64,000 nucleotides of DNA from Atrichornis clamosus (Eukaryota; Chordata; Aves; Passeriformes; Menuridae), in assembly GCA_013400975.1 (NCBI GenBank), contig WBMZ01003295.1, forward strand, positions 248,001 to 312,000, in the 5' to 3' direction. The translations under genes and the position numbers were made by a program. Below the pieces are notes generated by a model. That model was not told where the DNA came from, did not search any database, and saw only the letters and a list, made by a program, of their open reading frames with translations. Shown piece by piece: positions 48,207-59,545 of the stretch (the stretch's first letter is position 1; each line of letters opens with the position of its first letter).

Positions 48207-51200
48207 ATGAGCAGTCTCAACCTCATGTAATTGAAAACAGATTTAGCAAATTCAGGCTCTGAACAGCAACCTTATTTTGTAGCTGCTTTAAGCTCTTTGT
48301 ATCACTGAGTGAATTTCCAGAAACCCAGCCATCGGATTTCTATACTTTGGACGATTTATGATCTCAGTTTGATTTTTCCCTGCGCTCTGTTAGTGGGTGA
48401 GAACAGCTTGATTGTGCAAGTTAGAAGGTGTAAAAGCCGCCTCTGGACTCCTTAGATTTTCATGATGGCAAATGGAGATATAATAACATCCCAGCTGGGG
48501 CTTTCTGATGCTCTCTCTTAGGTCCTTCTCTCTTCAGTTAGTTTTAACTTTGATAACTCTCTAAGGCTGGTAATTTGCTTTGGTCTTTGCCTGTGATTGA
48601 ATTATTTTGAAAAGCTAGGGTAAAATGAAGGTTGCTCTCTCAGGAAGACATGATGGCAGTGTAGCTGTGGCCTGATTACCTCTTTTCTCAGCCGATCAGT
48701 GCTGGTAGAGGCAGTTTCTAGTTAGTGGCACTTGTCCTTGCTGCCAGCTAGGTGTTGACTTCAAGTACTGGGTTTAAAGGGGAGGGTGTGAGTCAGTGCA
48801 AATAGGCTGCCCACCTTTATTATGGTTTCCAGATAAAAAAGCCACAAATATTTGTGCAGATCTAGATCTCTAGGTCTTAAAAATGATGGAAACTTTATTT
48901 TGTTTAGTGAGATTTGGTGACGAATCTCAATTTTTCCATTATGCTTCCTATCAAAAGTAGCTCCCTAGGGCAGAAAGGTCCCAGACAAGCTCTGTAGGGC
49001 AGGGTGTGGGTGAGGCTGAAGCTGGTGCAGCCCCTGCCTCTCCTTTTGGGCAATTTGTACGTCTTGAGCCCAAGAACTTTCAGCAAAAAGCTGTTTTCTG
49101 GAAGTCTTATCCATTCTCTACTGAGTGCAGACACTTCTGCTGTCAGAAAAAGCTGTGACTGTCCTGATAAGGCTGCTCCTGGACCACAGTGTCCCATCAG
49201 CTCTCACTTATCACAGCAGCTGCCAGCCAGGGGACCTGGTGTGGGTAACATTGTGGTCAATCCTCCTCACCCGGGATTTTTTAACAGTTTAATTTGTGCT
49301 GGCAAATCCCAGCCCAGTCTGCTTCCTCTTATCACCCGAGTTCCCTGAAGGCATCCTTGCCTGCTGGGCTGCAGCAGCCCACGGCTCTTGGGCTGTTCCA
49401 CACACAATTACAGATATGCAGCTCAGGGATTATCTCGTTACTCAGAAAGGGGTTTGCTTTGTGTGTTTGCAGACAAGTATTCCAGTTTGTATTTAATAAC
49501 AATCACCTTTGTGGTGGTGGTTGTTGGGGGCAAAAGTCCTGAGCACTGCTTGTGAATAAAATTGGTACTTTTTTTTCCAATTCTGTCCAGGTGTCAAGCA
49601 GTTCTGTGGTGTCTCCAGACAATAAAAATGAAATAAAAGTCAGTTACCTTCTCCTTCCTCTAGATCCTTTAATCATCCTGTCTTTCCATAACTTTGGACT
49701 GTTAAATGCCAACAAAAATTCAGTGCATGTTGGTTTCCAGTGATGTGACCTGTCATGGTAGTTGGTAACTGCCTCCCTGTTCTCTCTGGAGACTGTGAGA
49801 TAGGAGTCAGAGCAGTGTTTTGGCACAGATTTTAAACACTGACATTTCAGAGGCTGCAGCAAAAATGTGTCCTGGAGCACATGACTCAAAAAAACCCTCA
49901 AAAAAACCAGAGCAGAACAAATCAAGCAAGAGTAAAATGAAAGAGAGAAGTTATAAGATATAAACTAGATAAAGGACATGGATTTTTTTCCTTAAACTTA
50001 GAAACACCTTTGTGTCTTTCAGAGTTATGCAAACTGTAATGTCAGATCAAAGTATTTTCCTAAAAAAAAAATCCACTTCACTTTACAGTTTCTCTTTCCC
50101 AGTAAGTTGATTTATGTGACTTTCCTGGGAATTTATTTCTGCCTGCCCTCTGTGTGGAAGGACAGTTTGAAGGTGAACAAGCGCTGATTTATGGTTTACA
50201 GGTAGAGTGTTCCATATACAAAGAACTGTTCAGCCCTTGTGGGATAGAAATGCTGTCATCCTTTTGATCTTGGTGCTTGAAGATGTGGATTCATTGCCAG
50301 TCAGGATCAGAAGAAACCAAACCTTGATCCTTGCTAGGATACTGCATCAATAGGGGCACTGAAGGGGGGAAGCTTCTTATCCAGCCGTGCAATATGCAGA
50401 GGTGTAGGTGAGTGGTGTGGATGGGGCTCTTGCTCTGGACAGTCTTTTCATCTCCTTCAGTGAAAGAATCTCACCCCTGGGTTAGTCTCCAGGTGACACT
50501 GTTGGGATGATTCAAGCAATAGGTTCCTGATCAAGTACAGATGCTTTAGTGTTCTGTAATCAGAAATAGAGAGCAAATTTAGGAGCCATTCCCTGAGCTG
50601 TGCATTGTTATTCTGCACCCTGCCTGCTGCAAAGAGGTCACGTTCTGGGGAAGGAATGCAGGAAAACAATACAGGCAGCTGGACCCTGTCTGTAGCCATT
50701 GTGGTGCTCTGCAAATGATGCCCTTTTCACCCAGTGTTGCTGTAGGCTTTGTTCTCCTGCTGTGTTCCTTTCATAATTGCCAATTAAGTAGGCATCTTAG
50801 ACTCAGTTTATCACTGTTCTAAATTTGTCTGTGCCAGGCAAGGGAAACTGGGTTAGCATTTGGCAATGCAGGTATGTTTTAGGAGCAGCAGACTCACTTT
50901 GGGTAAGAATATTGACGTGTATGTGGTGAGTTGGCTAATTTTGTCCTCTAGCATCATTTCCTGAAAAAGAAACAACAGGGTTTATTATTGATTTCATTAA
51001 ATAATAAATGATACTTTTTCCTACCACAAAGTAGACAGCATTTCCAGACTGTGGCTCTTCTATGGATATGAATGGAAAGACTTTAAATAATATGTGACCT
51101 GGGGTAGTTATTCCCCCTCCCAGGCACTGCTGCACACCAGAGCATGGTGTCAGTAGCTTGGACAAGAATGGTAAAGTTTCTTTAAAGTTTCTTTCGTCTC

Positions 51201-51898
51201 TCTCCTGTTGCTTTATTGCTGAACTTCACAGGAGCTTTCTCACAGCCAGCTGTGTGCCTGTCCAGAGAGCACAGGGAAAGGCTCCAGATTTATCAGTTAT
51301 ATGTAAGCCTTTGTCACCTTATCAGTCAAAGTTGTGAAGGAGTCCTTCTCATAACCCCTTGTGTATGGATTTCTTTTTTTCTTGATCATTTAAGGAAGCT
51401 GTAGCAGCCTCAGTATTAGATTAACACTGGAGAGGATGCAGCTGGATGGAGATGACAAAAGATACTGCTGGATCTGTTCTAATTCCAGCCCATGGTCTTT
51501 TCCTATCTATCAAATCTCCATTAGTGAGTGTCCTGCATCATTTGAACACAGGGTAGACAAAACATTCCACTATTTTTTAAATGTAATTCAGTTTTAGGAT
51601 TAAACTTGCCAGTTTTTCCTCTTTAGGTCTGAGCCATGCTTTGGGTTAATATCCCAATTAGTTGCCAACGGCCAGTGCATCTATTCCCAGCAGCATCTTC
51701 ATCTGTCCCTGGGTCTGCCAGAGCTGCAGGATCCCACCCTGAGTCCTGTGTGCTCTGCTCTGGTTGAGGGCCAGTTCTGCAGAAGCACTTGGAGATAATT
51801 TTGGTCTGAATCTGTAAATCTGAACATAACTTCTGATTTTCAGTCTTGCCCCCCTCACTTTGCCTGTTCCCTAATGGCAGCTGTGTTGCTCTTTGCAG

Positions 51899-52007
51899 AT
51901 GATGGGAAGCTGTCCCTGGAGGAGTTCCAGGCCTTCTTTTCTGATGGGACACTCAACGAAGAAGAACTTGAGAAGCTCTTTCATACCATTGACTCAGACA
52001 ACACTAA
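51899..52007 (+). CDS. NECAB2: NECAB2 exon 3: rest of EF-hand 1, start of EF-hand 2
   Basis: Joined to the last base of exon 2, this 109-nt exon encodes [17 protein letters not shown], then [19 protein letters not shown], plus two bases (AA). The first loop, [12 protein letters not shown], has every canonical ligand: Asp1, Asn3, Asp5, Gly6, Ser9 and Glu12, with the exiting helix after it, so EF-hand 1 should bind calcium. The exon ends inside the second, non-canonical loop (DSDNT...), at donor gtaagt (52008-52013) in phase 2. The codon split by the intron is AA plus the first base of exon 4; N would match human NECAB2. FHTIDSDNT fits NECAB2 better than the FHTIDTHNT of NECAB1 or the divergent NECAB3. 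Confidence 0.96.
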
Positions 52008-52425
52008 GTAAGTTCCCCGTGCTGACCCTCCCATTTCACAGAGTTTTTGGATCATGGCATTGGTGTGCAACAGCAGTGCTTCTCTGGAGAGCTGAGATCT
52101 GCACAGAGTGCAGGGGTGCAACTTGCTTTGCAAAACTTTGCAAAACCTCAATTTCTGCTTGGTTTGTGTCTCATTGTGACAGCCACTGTGACTTCTTTTG
52201 TCTTGGTGTTTTTTTTCAGGCCGTTTTCTTTAGTACAACCTGACCATTACATTACCTGAAACGATATTTAGCTTAGTGTGGGCATTTAAATGTCTCTTTA
52301 ATTTTTTAACTTTATTTAAAAGCTTTGCTGTGCTATAAAAGGTGCGAATCTATCAGTGTGAAGCTGTCCTACCCTGTCTCTTTGTGATGTCTCTGTATCC
52401 CCTGCACCTGGACCATGCCTGCTTC

Positions 52426-52478
52426 ACCTCCCATGCAAAATACCCCTGGAAAGCGGTGATTGTTCTGGCACTTAATGG
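52426..52478. repeat. Dispersed repeat, copy A (~54 bp)
   Basis: This segment (tgcctgcttcacctcccatg ... aaagcggtgattgttctgg) matches the one at 53286-53339 at roughly four of five positions, with a shared final GTGATTGTTCTGG. I do not recognise the family. It is not CR1, the SINE or the LTR described here. Confidence 0.7.
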
Positions 52479-53285
52479 AAACGAGTCCCTTTATCTTCAA
52501 AGTGAGGTTCATCCCAAGCCACTGTTGTGGCTGCCTTGCCTCTGCTCTGCTCCCTGCAGCCCGAGGTGGCTGTTCTGGCAGCACAGAGCCTGGCCAAGCA
52601 GCAAGGGGATGGGCCCAGGAGAGCACTGCACTGTTGGCATCACAGCTACAACAGCAGCAGGGCAAAATGATGGCAGAGAAGGGCTCTAGGTGTGCCTTTA
52701 GTCTGATATTACATCAAAGTTGAAGCTAAATATGGCACCTGACTGCTCTCCCTGAGAATCAAGCTTCTGCAGGCTGTGCCAAGCGATCAAATTAAGCTGG
52801 CAGACTCGTTAGCAGCTGATGTTTCCTTCCCCTCCCTAGCTTTGCTGCCTCTCTCTCATGCCCCCTCTGCCTGCCTTTGCCTTTGCGGGGGTCTGAGTTG
52901 TTTGTGAGCCCCCTGAAAGTGTCTGGCAGCATCTGGGATCAGCACAAAGCCGTGGTTTCCCAGTGAGAGCCCTCTTGCCAGCAGGTAACAGTGGAACTGG
53001 GCACCAGCACACAGGACACCATCCCCTGGTGGATTTTCTCTTTCCAAGAGAAATCTGTCTTCAAAAGACTGAGTGGTTTTGTCTATTTGAAAATACAAAT
53101 GAAAACCAGCTTTGAGTCATATTCCAGTGTGACTCTTACTCCTCTGGAGAGAAAAAATATGTCCAAAAAGCAGAAGAAAAGATAATTCAATTTCAAATGA
53201 GAATTCTTGCAGCAAGTGCTTGAAAAATAATTATGGTTAATTGTAAAGCCTTCTAGCACAGGTAGATGGAATTTTGCCTGAGTGG

Positions 53286-53339
53286 TGCATGCTTCGCCAT
53301 CCATCCAAAAGATCCCCAGGAAAGCAGTGATTGTTCTGG
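53286..53339. repeat. Dispersed repeat, copy B (~54 bp)
   Basis: Counterpart of 52426-52478 in the same orientation, 860 bp downstream (tgcatgcttcgccatccatc ... aaagcagtgattgttctgg). Similarity fades outside the 54-bp core. It may be two remnants of one ancient interspersed element or a local segmental copy. Confidence 0.7.
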
Positions 53340-56300
53340 AGGGCACTGGCACCAAAGCAGCAGATGTAAAACTCATCAACCTAGTACAGGGCTGCTGCTG
53401 AAGACATTTCCAAAAGCAAAGTAAATGTGAGTTTTCTCAAAGTCATATCTTTTCAATGTGTGTACTTCCCAGAGTAGATTCCAAGGTCGGAAATAGACCA
53501 GGTGGGTATTCACTTTTCATTGAACCAGAGAAGGTTTAGTGACCTTGTTAGGAAAACTAACTGGGAATGATCCATCCCTTCTCATGGCTCCAGTTCAATA
53601 CTCCTCATGCTTTGTGGGTCTATTTATTGAGCTCCAGGTGATGCTCCCAGGTGGGCTCTCAATAGACTCTGGGACTTGGGTGCTCACCTGCCTCTGTTCT
53701 GAAACAATTTCTAGCATTGCCCAAGCTTATCAGCATCCACCTGGCCTGTGGAAGGATGCAGATGGTTGATGTGCAATCCAGGGCACATGGGGGTTAGTGT
53801 GGGAATGTTTCTTCTGGCCTTCTTGAAATGGGAGGCTGGACTGCACTCCGTTTTTGCTGGGGGATTGCAGGGAATCAGCAGCTTGCTCCAAGCCTTAGTG
53901 AAGCATGTCTTCTGAACTGGACAGAGAGAAAATGTGCCATTTGTAAATGTCACGCAACAGTGCTGCTGGCAAGGGGTCTTGCTGAGCAGTTCCCAAGCGT
54001 GACAAGAGCTCCCACAATTCAGTAGTATTTTTGTTTAGCCAGGCTGGCTTGATACAGTCATCAATACCTGTTAGGGACTGATACTTGCAGAGAGCAGCGA
54101 AGCATCTGCTGTTCTTGGCTGGAAGGAAAAGCAATGAGTTGGTCACGCTTCCAAGTTAAATCCTTGCATGAATTGGCACTTGTTTATTGATTTGGAAAGC
54201 ATAGACACCTACAGCAAATTTATCAAGTTGGGGAATGAAAATATTCCCTGTTTTTAATCTTCAAGAGCTGTCTCGGTCTCCAGAAAACCTATTTCAGAGC
54301 CAGGCTTCCTTCTGCAGAAGTGTTTTTCACTATGAAGTGAACAGTTTGCTTGACGGCGGTCTTGCATCCAGTACGGTCCTTCAAGTCCAAGTCACGTGTG
54401 CTCTTCACCTTGCTCTGTGTTTTGTTATCCTCACAGTAAGCTGGCAGGTCTGTGGGAGCTTGGGCAGGAGGGATGCTGCCTCCAGCATGCCCAGGCACTG
54501 GGGTTGCAATTTTGAGTGCTGCTGCCACCGAGTAAGAGGAGTGAAGTGGAGCTTTCATTTTTCCATTTTACAGGGGAACATAGAAACAATATTAACTTTA
54601 TTTTTCCCAAAGGCTCTTTGAATTACAGTTATTTGCTTTTTGAGATGACTTTATTTATTTTTAAGGCTTTTTTTGATACTCTGTTTTATCTCTCTGTTTT
54701 TCTCATATTGGCCATCGTGTTTGTTCAGTGTGCAAAACAAACTTCGCTATTGAAATTACATTACAACAAGAGTAGAAAATGAAGAAAATTATGTTCCTGC
54801 TGATTATTAGTAATTGCTGTTACCAGCCAATTACAAAATGTTGATTCAATTTCCTGGAGTATTTTTAGAAGCAGAGAGCTGCCTTACTGGAGTAGATAAA
54901 ATGAACATCTGTACCAGTTTCTGGGCTTGGATTAGTTGGGGAGACAGTGGAAAAGAGAAAAACTGTGCTGAGCTGTGGCTGAAGGAATGTGTGCTTCTGT
55001 CCTGGCATCCTAGACCCCAGAGAGACACCTCACCTGACAGCAAGGTGCACTTGGGAGGATGCTGAACTGAAAAGAGAGATTCCAAAATAACCCAGGGGCA
55101 TTAATGAGCTTCCTCCTTCCTTCTTGACTGCCAGGGCAGTGTCTCTAGGAGTTAATGGTGTGTTGTAGTGGACATGGGCTTCAAACACCCACCCCAGGGT
55201 TTTATTCCCAGCTCTCTCCATGCAAGAACTGTGCTGTAAGTCCCATCGTCACCAGTTATTTCATCTGGCAGCAGGAACATGCAAAATGTGTCATGTATTT
55301 CTCTGGGGGTTTTTTTGGCAAAATTATATTCATAAACCTGCTGTTACTTAATGAAAAACTAGCATTTTTCTCTCCGTTGCTCACACTGTCTGCTCTCCTT
55401 TCCTCCTCTCAGCTGAAGCAGGAGGCAAGAACAAGACATTGCTGGGTGGTTTTTCACCAGTGGTTTTAGCTATCATTTCAGGAGGCTTCAGCAGTGTTCT
55501 TTGAGGAGCTGCCTGAAGATTATTGGAGAGGTAATGATATGTTACTGTTAATAACAAGGCTACTGGAATTGCACAAATAATGTGCAATATATGTTCATAT
55601 GATGTATGGACACACATATATAACTAAATATATATATTTTTGTTTAGTGGCAGAAATGGGCTTTAGAAAACTTTAGATTAATGGTTACCTGGAAAATCCT
55701 GTTATATTTGCAGAGTTATCTACACCCTTTCGTACTTTTTCTAACAAGATCTATCAATTTTAAAAGAAAAACGTCATTGCCAATGTAAAGTTTAACTAGT
55801 TTTAGGATCACAAATGAACAGATGAACCCTTTAAAGATGTTACCATGGCACTGGACAAAGCTTGCTTTGTCTGACTCACAGCTCCCTGGGCTAGCACTTA
55901 CTCCCACTCTGCATCCCCTTGGAAGGAAGAAGCACCTCTGAGCCCTTGGGAAAGGGATGTCAGACATGGCTGTGGACCGAACAAATGCAATCCTTGTTTA
56001 AAATTTTCTCTTCTGCCTTGTACATCTTTCATAGCTGCAGAGGACAATCCTTTGGGGAGAGATCTGCTCAGTGGAGCAGGACTGCTCTGATGGGCTGTGC
56101 AGGTCCATTCACAAGGAGACAAGGGCACGGCATTAGCATTCTGCTGCTCTGTCATTTGTTATCTCTTCGTTAGGCTTACAGCTATTCTTCTAATGGCTTT
56201 ATTCTTTCCCTCTCCCTGCTCTAAATGAGCTCTTCTCTCCAGTGGCAAACACTAGAAAAGGCTGGAGCATGCACGTAGGATGATTAACAGAAGCAGTGTC

Positions 56301-59164
56301 TCTTCTCAGCTCTGCAGCTTCCCCAGACTGTCACTTTTGCCAGAGGATTGTGACAAATGGAGAACGGAAGCCTCTCGAGTTCTCCAGCCTCTACTGCACT
56401 TGGCAATGCCACCTCCTGCCTTCGAGGCACTGGCCTAGGGCAGGGGGTGGTCCAGAGGGATAATGTCACAGGATGAAGGGGAAAATGGATCACCTGCCTT
56501 TGGGATGCTGAACAACATCCTTCTGGAGAACATGAAGCCTCCCTCCTCCTCTGACCCCTCTGCTGCTCAGATACCACAGGGAGTTGTATTATAAATTACA
56601 GTAATTTGGGGTCACTTTAGGATGCAGAGGTGCAGCAGGGTGCAGTCAGGGCAGCTACCAACCTGTCCAACTCCAGAGCTGGGGAGACACGGTATGCAGG
56701 GCCACCTCAGAAGCAGGTAATGATCCTGATGAACTTCTCTGCCTGCACTAATTAGTCCCACTGTGGAGTGGAGCATGTCAGGCCCAAGAGTGCTGTGCCA
56801 ACACAGCTGTGCTGCTTCCAGCAGTGCATTCAGCTCCAGCATTTGGAGAGACCCTCCATGCCAGCGAGGACAGGGTGGAGGCTTTGGGCTGCCCCTGCTT
56901 TTACCGACGTTACCAGGGCGTTTGTGGGGCCAGAAGCTCTCAAAATGGGTCTGACAGTTTGTGCAGATTAATTTTGGTTCTCTGTTACTATGAAGGCTTT
57001 GATAACCAGAGAATAAAATTGATTTACATTAGACCCTGAGCAAACACTCTGAGCTTGGCTACAGAGGTTAATACTCTGCAATGGTGAGCAGCAGGCAGAG
57101 AGGGTGAGGAGATGTTGGAAGGTGCTGCTGGTGTAGTTGGAGTCCAGGCTGATGCTGTTCCCCGTGAAAGGAGTTGAAGGAATATGCCTGGGTAGCAGCC
57201 TTGCAGCTCTCTGCTTTGGCAGTACCCTGAGCTCTTAAAACTCCTCTTTCCAGCACACAATCCTGCTCCAGACCTGGACACCTTCAGGACCTTCAGGATA
57301 GGAGTCTTTTCTCCAGGTTTCTGCAGTCCAGTCCTCTCAAATTTGAACAGAAAGTGCTTCCACTTGAACAAGAACAATGATGATTATGATTGAGTCTTTT
57401 TTCCCTGGGTTTTTTTTTCCTCCCCCTCTCTAATCTTGGCTATTTGCATTGCAAACCTGATTTAGTGTAGTGCTGGATTTGTCTGGGAGCTGAAGCCTTT
57501 GCTACAGAGATGGCTGTTCCCATTGAAACCAGCTCCATTTCTGAATATTGAATGTTCTCAATTACCTCCCTGGGAAACAAACTACGGATGGTTTAATCAG
57601 CCAAGATTTTGATTAACTGATTCAAGAGACAGTTCTTGTCTCTTCTGAAAGGGACAAAATGATTGCACAAAAATTACATGTCTTGCTCTAATTTCTGGCT
57701 CTCAAGAGCATGGGCATTTGGTGGATTTTGTTTATGTGGAAGATGTTTTTGAGCCCTAGCTTATTCTTCTCTGTGCCAACGTGTCATTTAAACTATACTG
57801 TGCTCTATTTTTCATTTAAGTGAAGAAATACTTGGTGCCAAAGCTGGTGCTCAGCATCTGTGAGCTGACAGAGCTACAAAACATCTCAGGCTCACCAAAG
57901 AAAAGGGGCTTTAAAAGCAAATCACTCAGTGGGAAGGTCACTGCAAGAAACACAGAGCTGAGAAACTGCACAGGATCTTGTTTGAACTAACATTTGAGAA
58001 CGTCTTTCTATTTCTAATCCTATTCCCCAGGTGTTTTCCCAGGCAGACTCTGTGCAGGGTCCCTGGGGAGAGCCTGTCTGGTGGTGAGGCAGATTGGCAC
58101 TGGGAGCAGCAGGCTGGTGTTTACTGCAGAGTGCGAGGACCAGGGGGGTTTATCTGTGCAAATGGAGTGAAGAAGTATCACATCAGAGGCTTTGCTAGCT
58201 GGCACTGGGGCTCAGCACCTCATTTTTTGGATTGTGCAGAGCCGTTCTGCACTACAGGTTTTCCATTCTAGGGAATGGAAAGATACGAAGATCTTGCATT
58301 AAAACCTTAAAAGTGACTAAGATATTTAATTCTAATCAGCCACTTGTGTTTGAGTTACGGAGGCATTCAAAGAGATTGTAGACTTTGCTTTCAACTCCAG
58401 TCTTGCAAATTTATCCATGTTTTTTTCTGAGTAAATGTGCTTAGGGCACCAGCATCAAGCAGCAGATGTGTCCAGCTGTCTGCTTTGGGACTGGATATGG
58501 GAGGAGGTTTTTTAGATGATTTTTCAATGGCAGGGAAAAGAGTACATCAGAAACAAAGATATTGGGAATTTCTTGCTTTACTATTGTTTTACTAGTTGCC
58601 TGCCAGTTGTGTATTACATCCAAACCTGCACATTTGTTGGTCTAGTTTCTCCCTCTCCTATATACAACTTCGGCAATAAACAAGATACCTGCAAAATCTA
58701 AAAGGAGGAGAAGGCTGATTTAATTTTACCTCATGCTCCCAATATCTTGTCATTTGCTTCTGGCAATTAGCAACCCATTCAGCTGAGCTCTGAACAATCC
58801 CTGTCTCTTTTGCAGTTCAATATTACAGAGAATACAAATAGAAATTGGATTAGCCCAGGCTTCCGTATCAAGTGGAAATAGGCAAAATGTTAAATATTCA
58901 CTTATCAAAGAAGGCCGTTTATGACAGTTTCATACTGTTGACAGTTTGTGCATAAAAGCACGAGAGATCATCTCCTCCCCCAAAAAGGGAGTATTTATTT
59001 GTTTTAGTGCTTTGCTTCAAAAATTGAGCTAAAAAGAAATAATGAGAGGTTAAAAACATGCATGAATGACTTCTTTTGATGCAAACGAGAGGCCCAACAA
59101 GTGGAGGGAAGTTTGTGAAAAAACAGCTGAAGTGCAGCTTTGCTGCCAGCCGGAGTTATTGGTG

Positions 59165-59545
59165 TCGTTAACGCGCTCCTGTGACAGCGAAAAATCGCAG
59201 CACCCCTTGTCTTCCTCGCCCAGGCAGGAGCAGCACCCCGGCACCGCGCGGGCTTCGTGAGTGCCCCCAGGTTCCCTGTGTTCGGTGGGGGCGTCCTGAG
59301 CCCCTGCAGCCCCTGCTCGGCACCGCACCTGTGGGAAGAGGAGCTGCCGCCCCGAGCGCTGCTCGGGTTCCGCCCGCCCGGCCGCGGCGCTGCGGGGCTG
59401 CTCCCGGCGCCCGGGGCTGTGCGGCCCGCTCCGCACGCGGAGTGACCTCTGAGACGGGTGCGCGGCGCTCGCTTTCCACTGGCCGGGCCGGAAGAAACAC
59501 TCCGTGGGCTCCCGAGCAGTGGGTCGGGGCCCTTCTGGACAACTT
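59165..59545. promoter_or_regulatory. Isolated CpG island in NECAB2 intron 3
   Basis: An abrupt GC- and CpG-rich block (for example cgcccgcccggccgcggcgctgcggggc) in otherwise AT-leaning intron. It carries a good donor-like site on the + strand (gtgagt, 59257-59262), so it could be an alternative first exon of NECAB2 or of a non-coding transcript. The open frames in it (up to 201 codons +, 196 codons -) exist in several frames, as expected for GC-rich DNA, and show no known domain. Neither strand nor activity can be decided from sequence. Confidence 0.5.

Larger units (their letters stand above)
23446..51898 (+). other. NECAB2: NECAB2 intron 2 (28.5 kb)
   Basis: A very long intron, phase 1, donor GTAAGT, acceptor ctgtgttgctctttgcag. 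It interrupts the calcium-binding loop of EF-hand 1 between loop residues 3 and 4. Inside are three CR1 fragments, several short tandem and simple repeats and one candidate regulatory block, all listed separately. No other exon or gene on either strand is recognised. Two mildly CpG-enriched patches occur near 39.05-39.31 and 40.02-40.19 kb. Confidence 0.85.
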
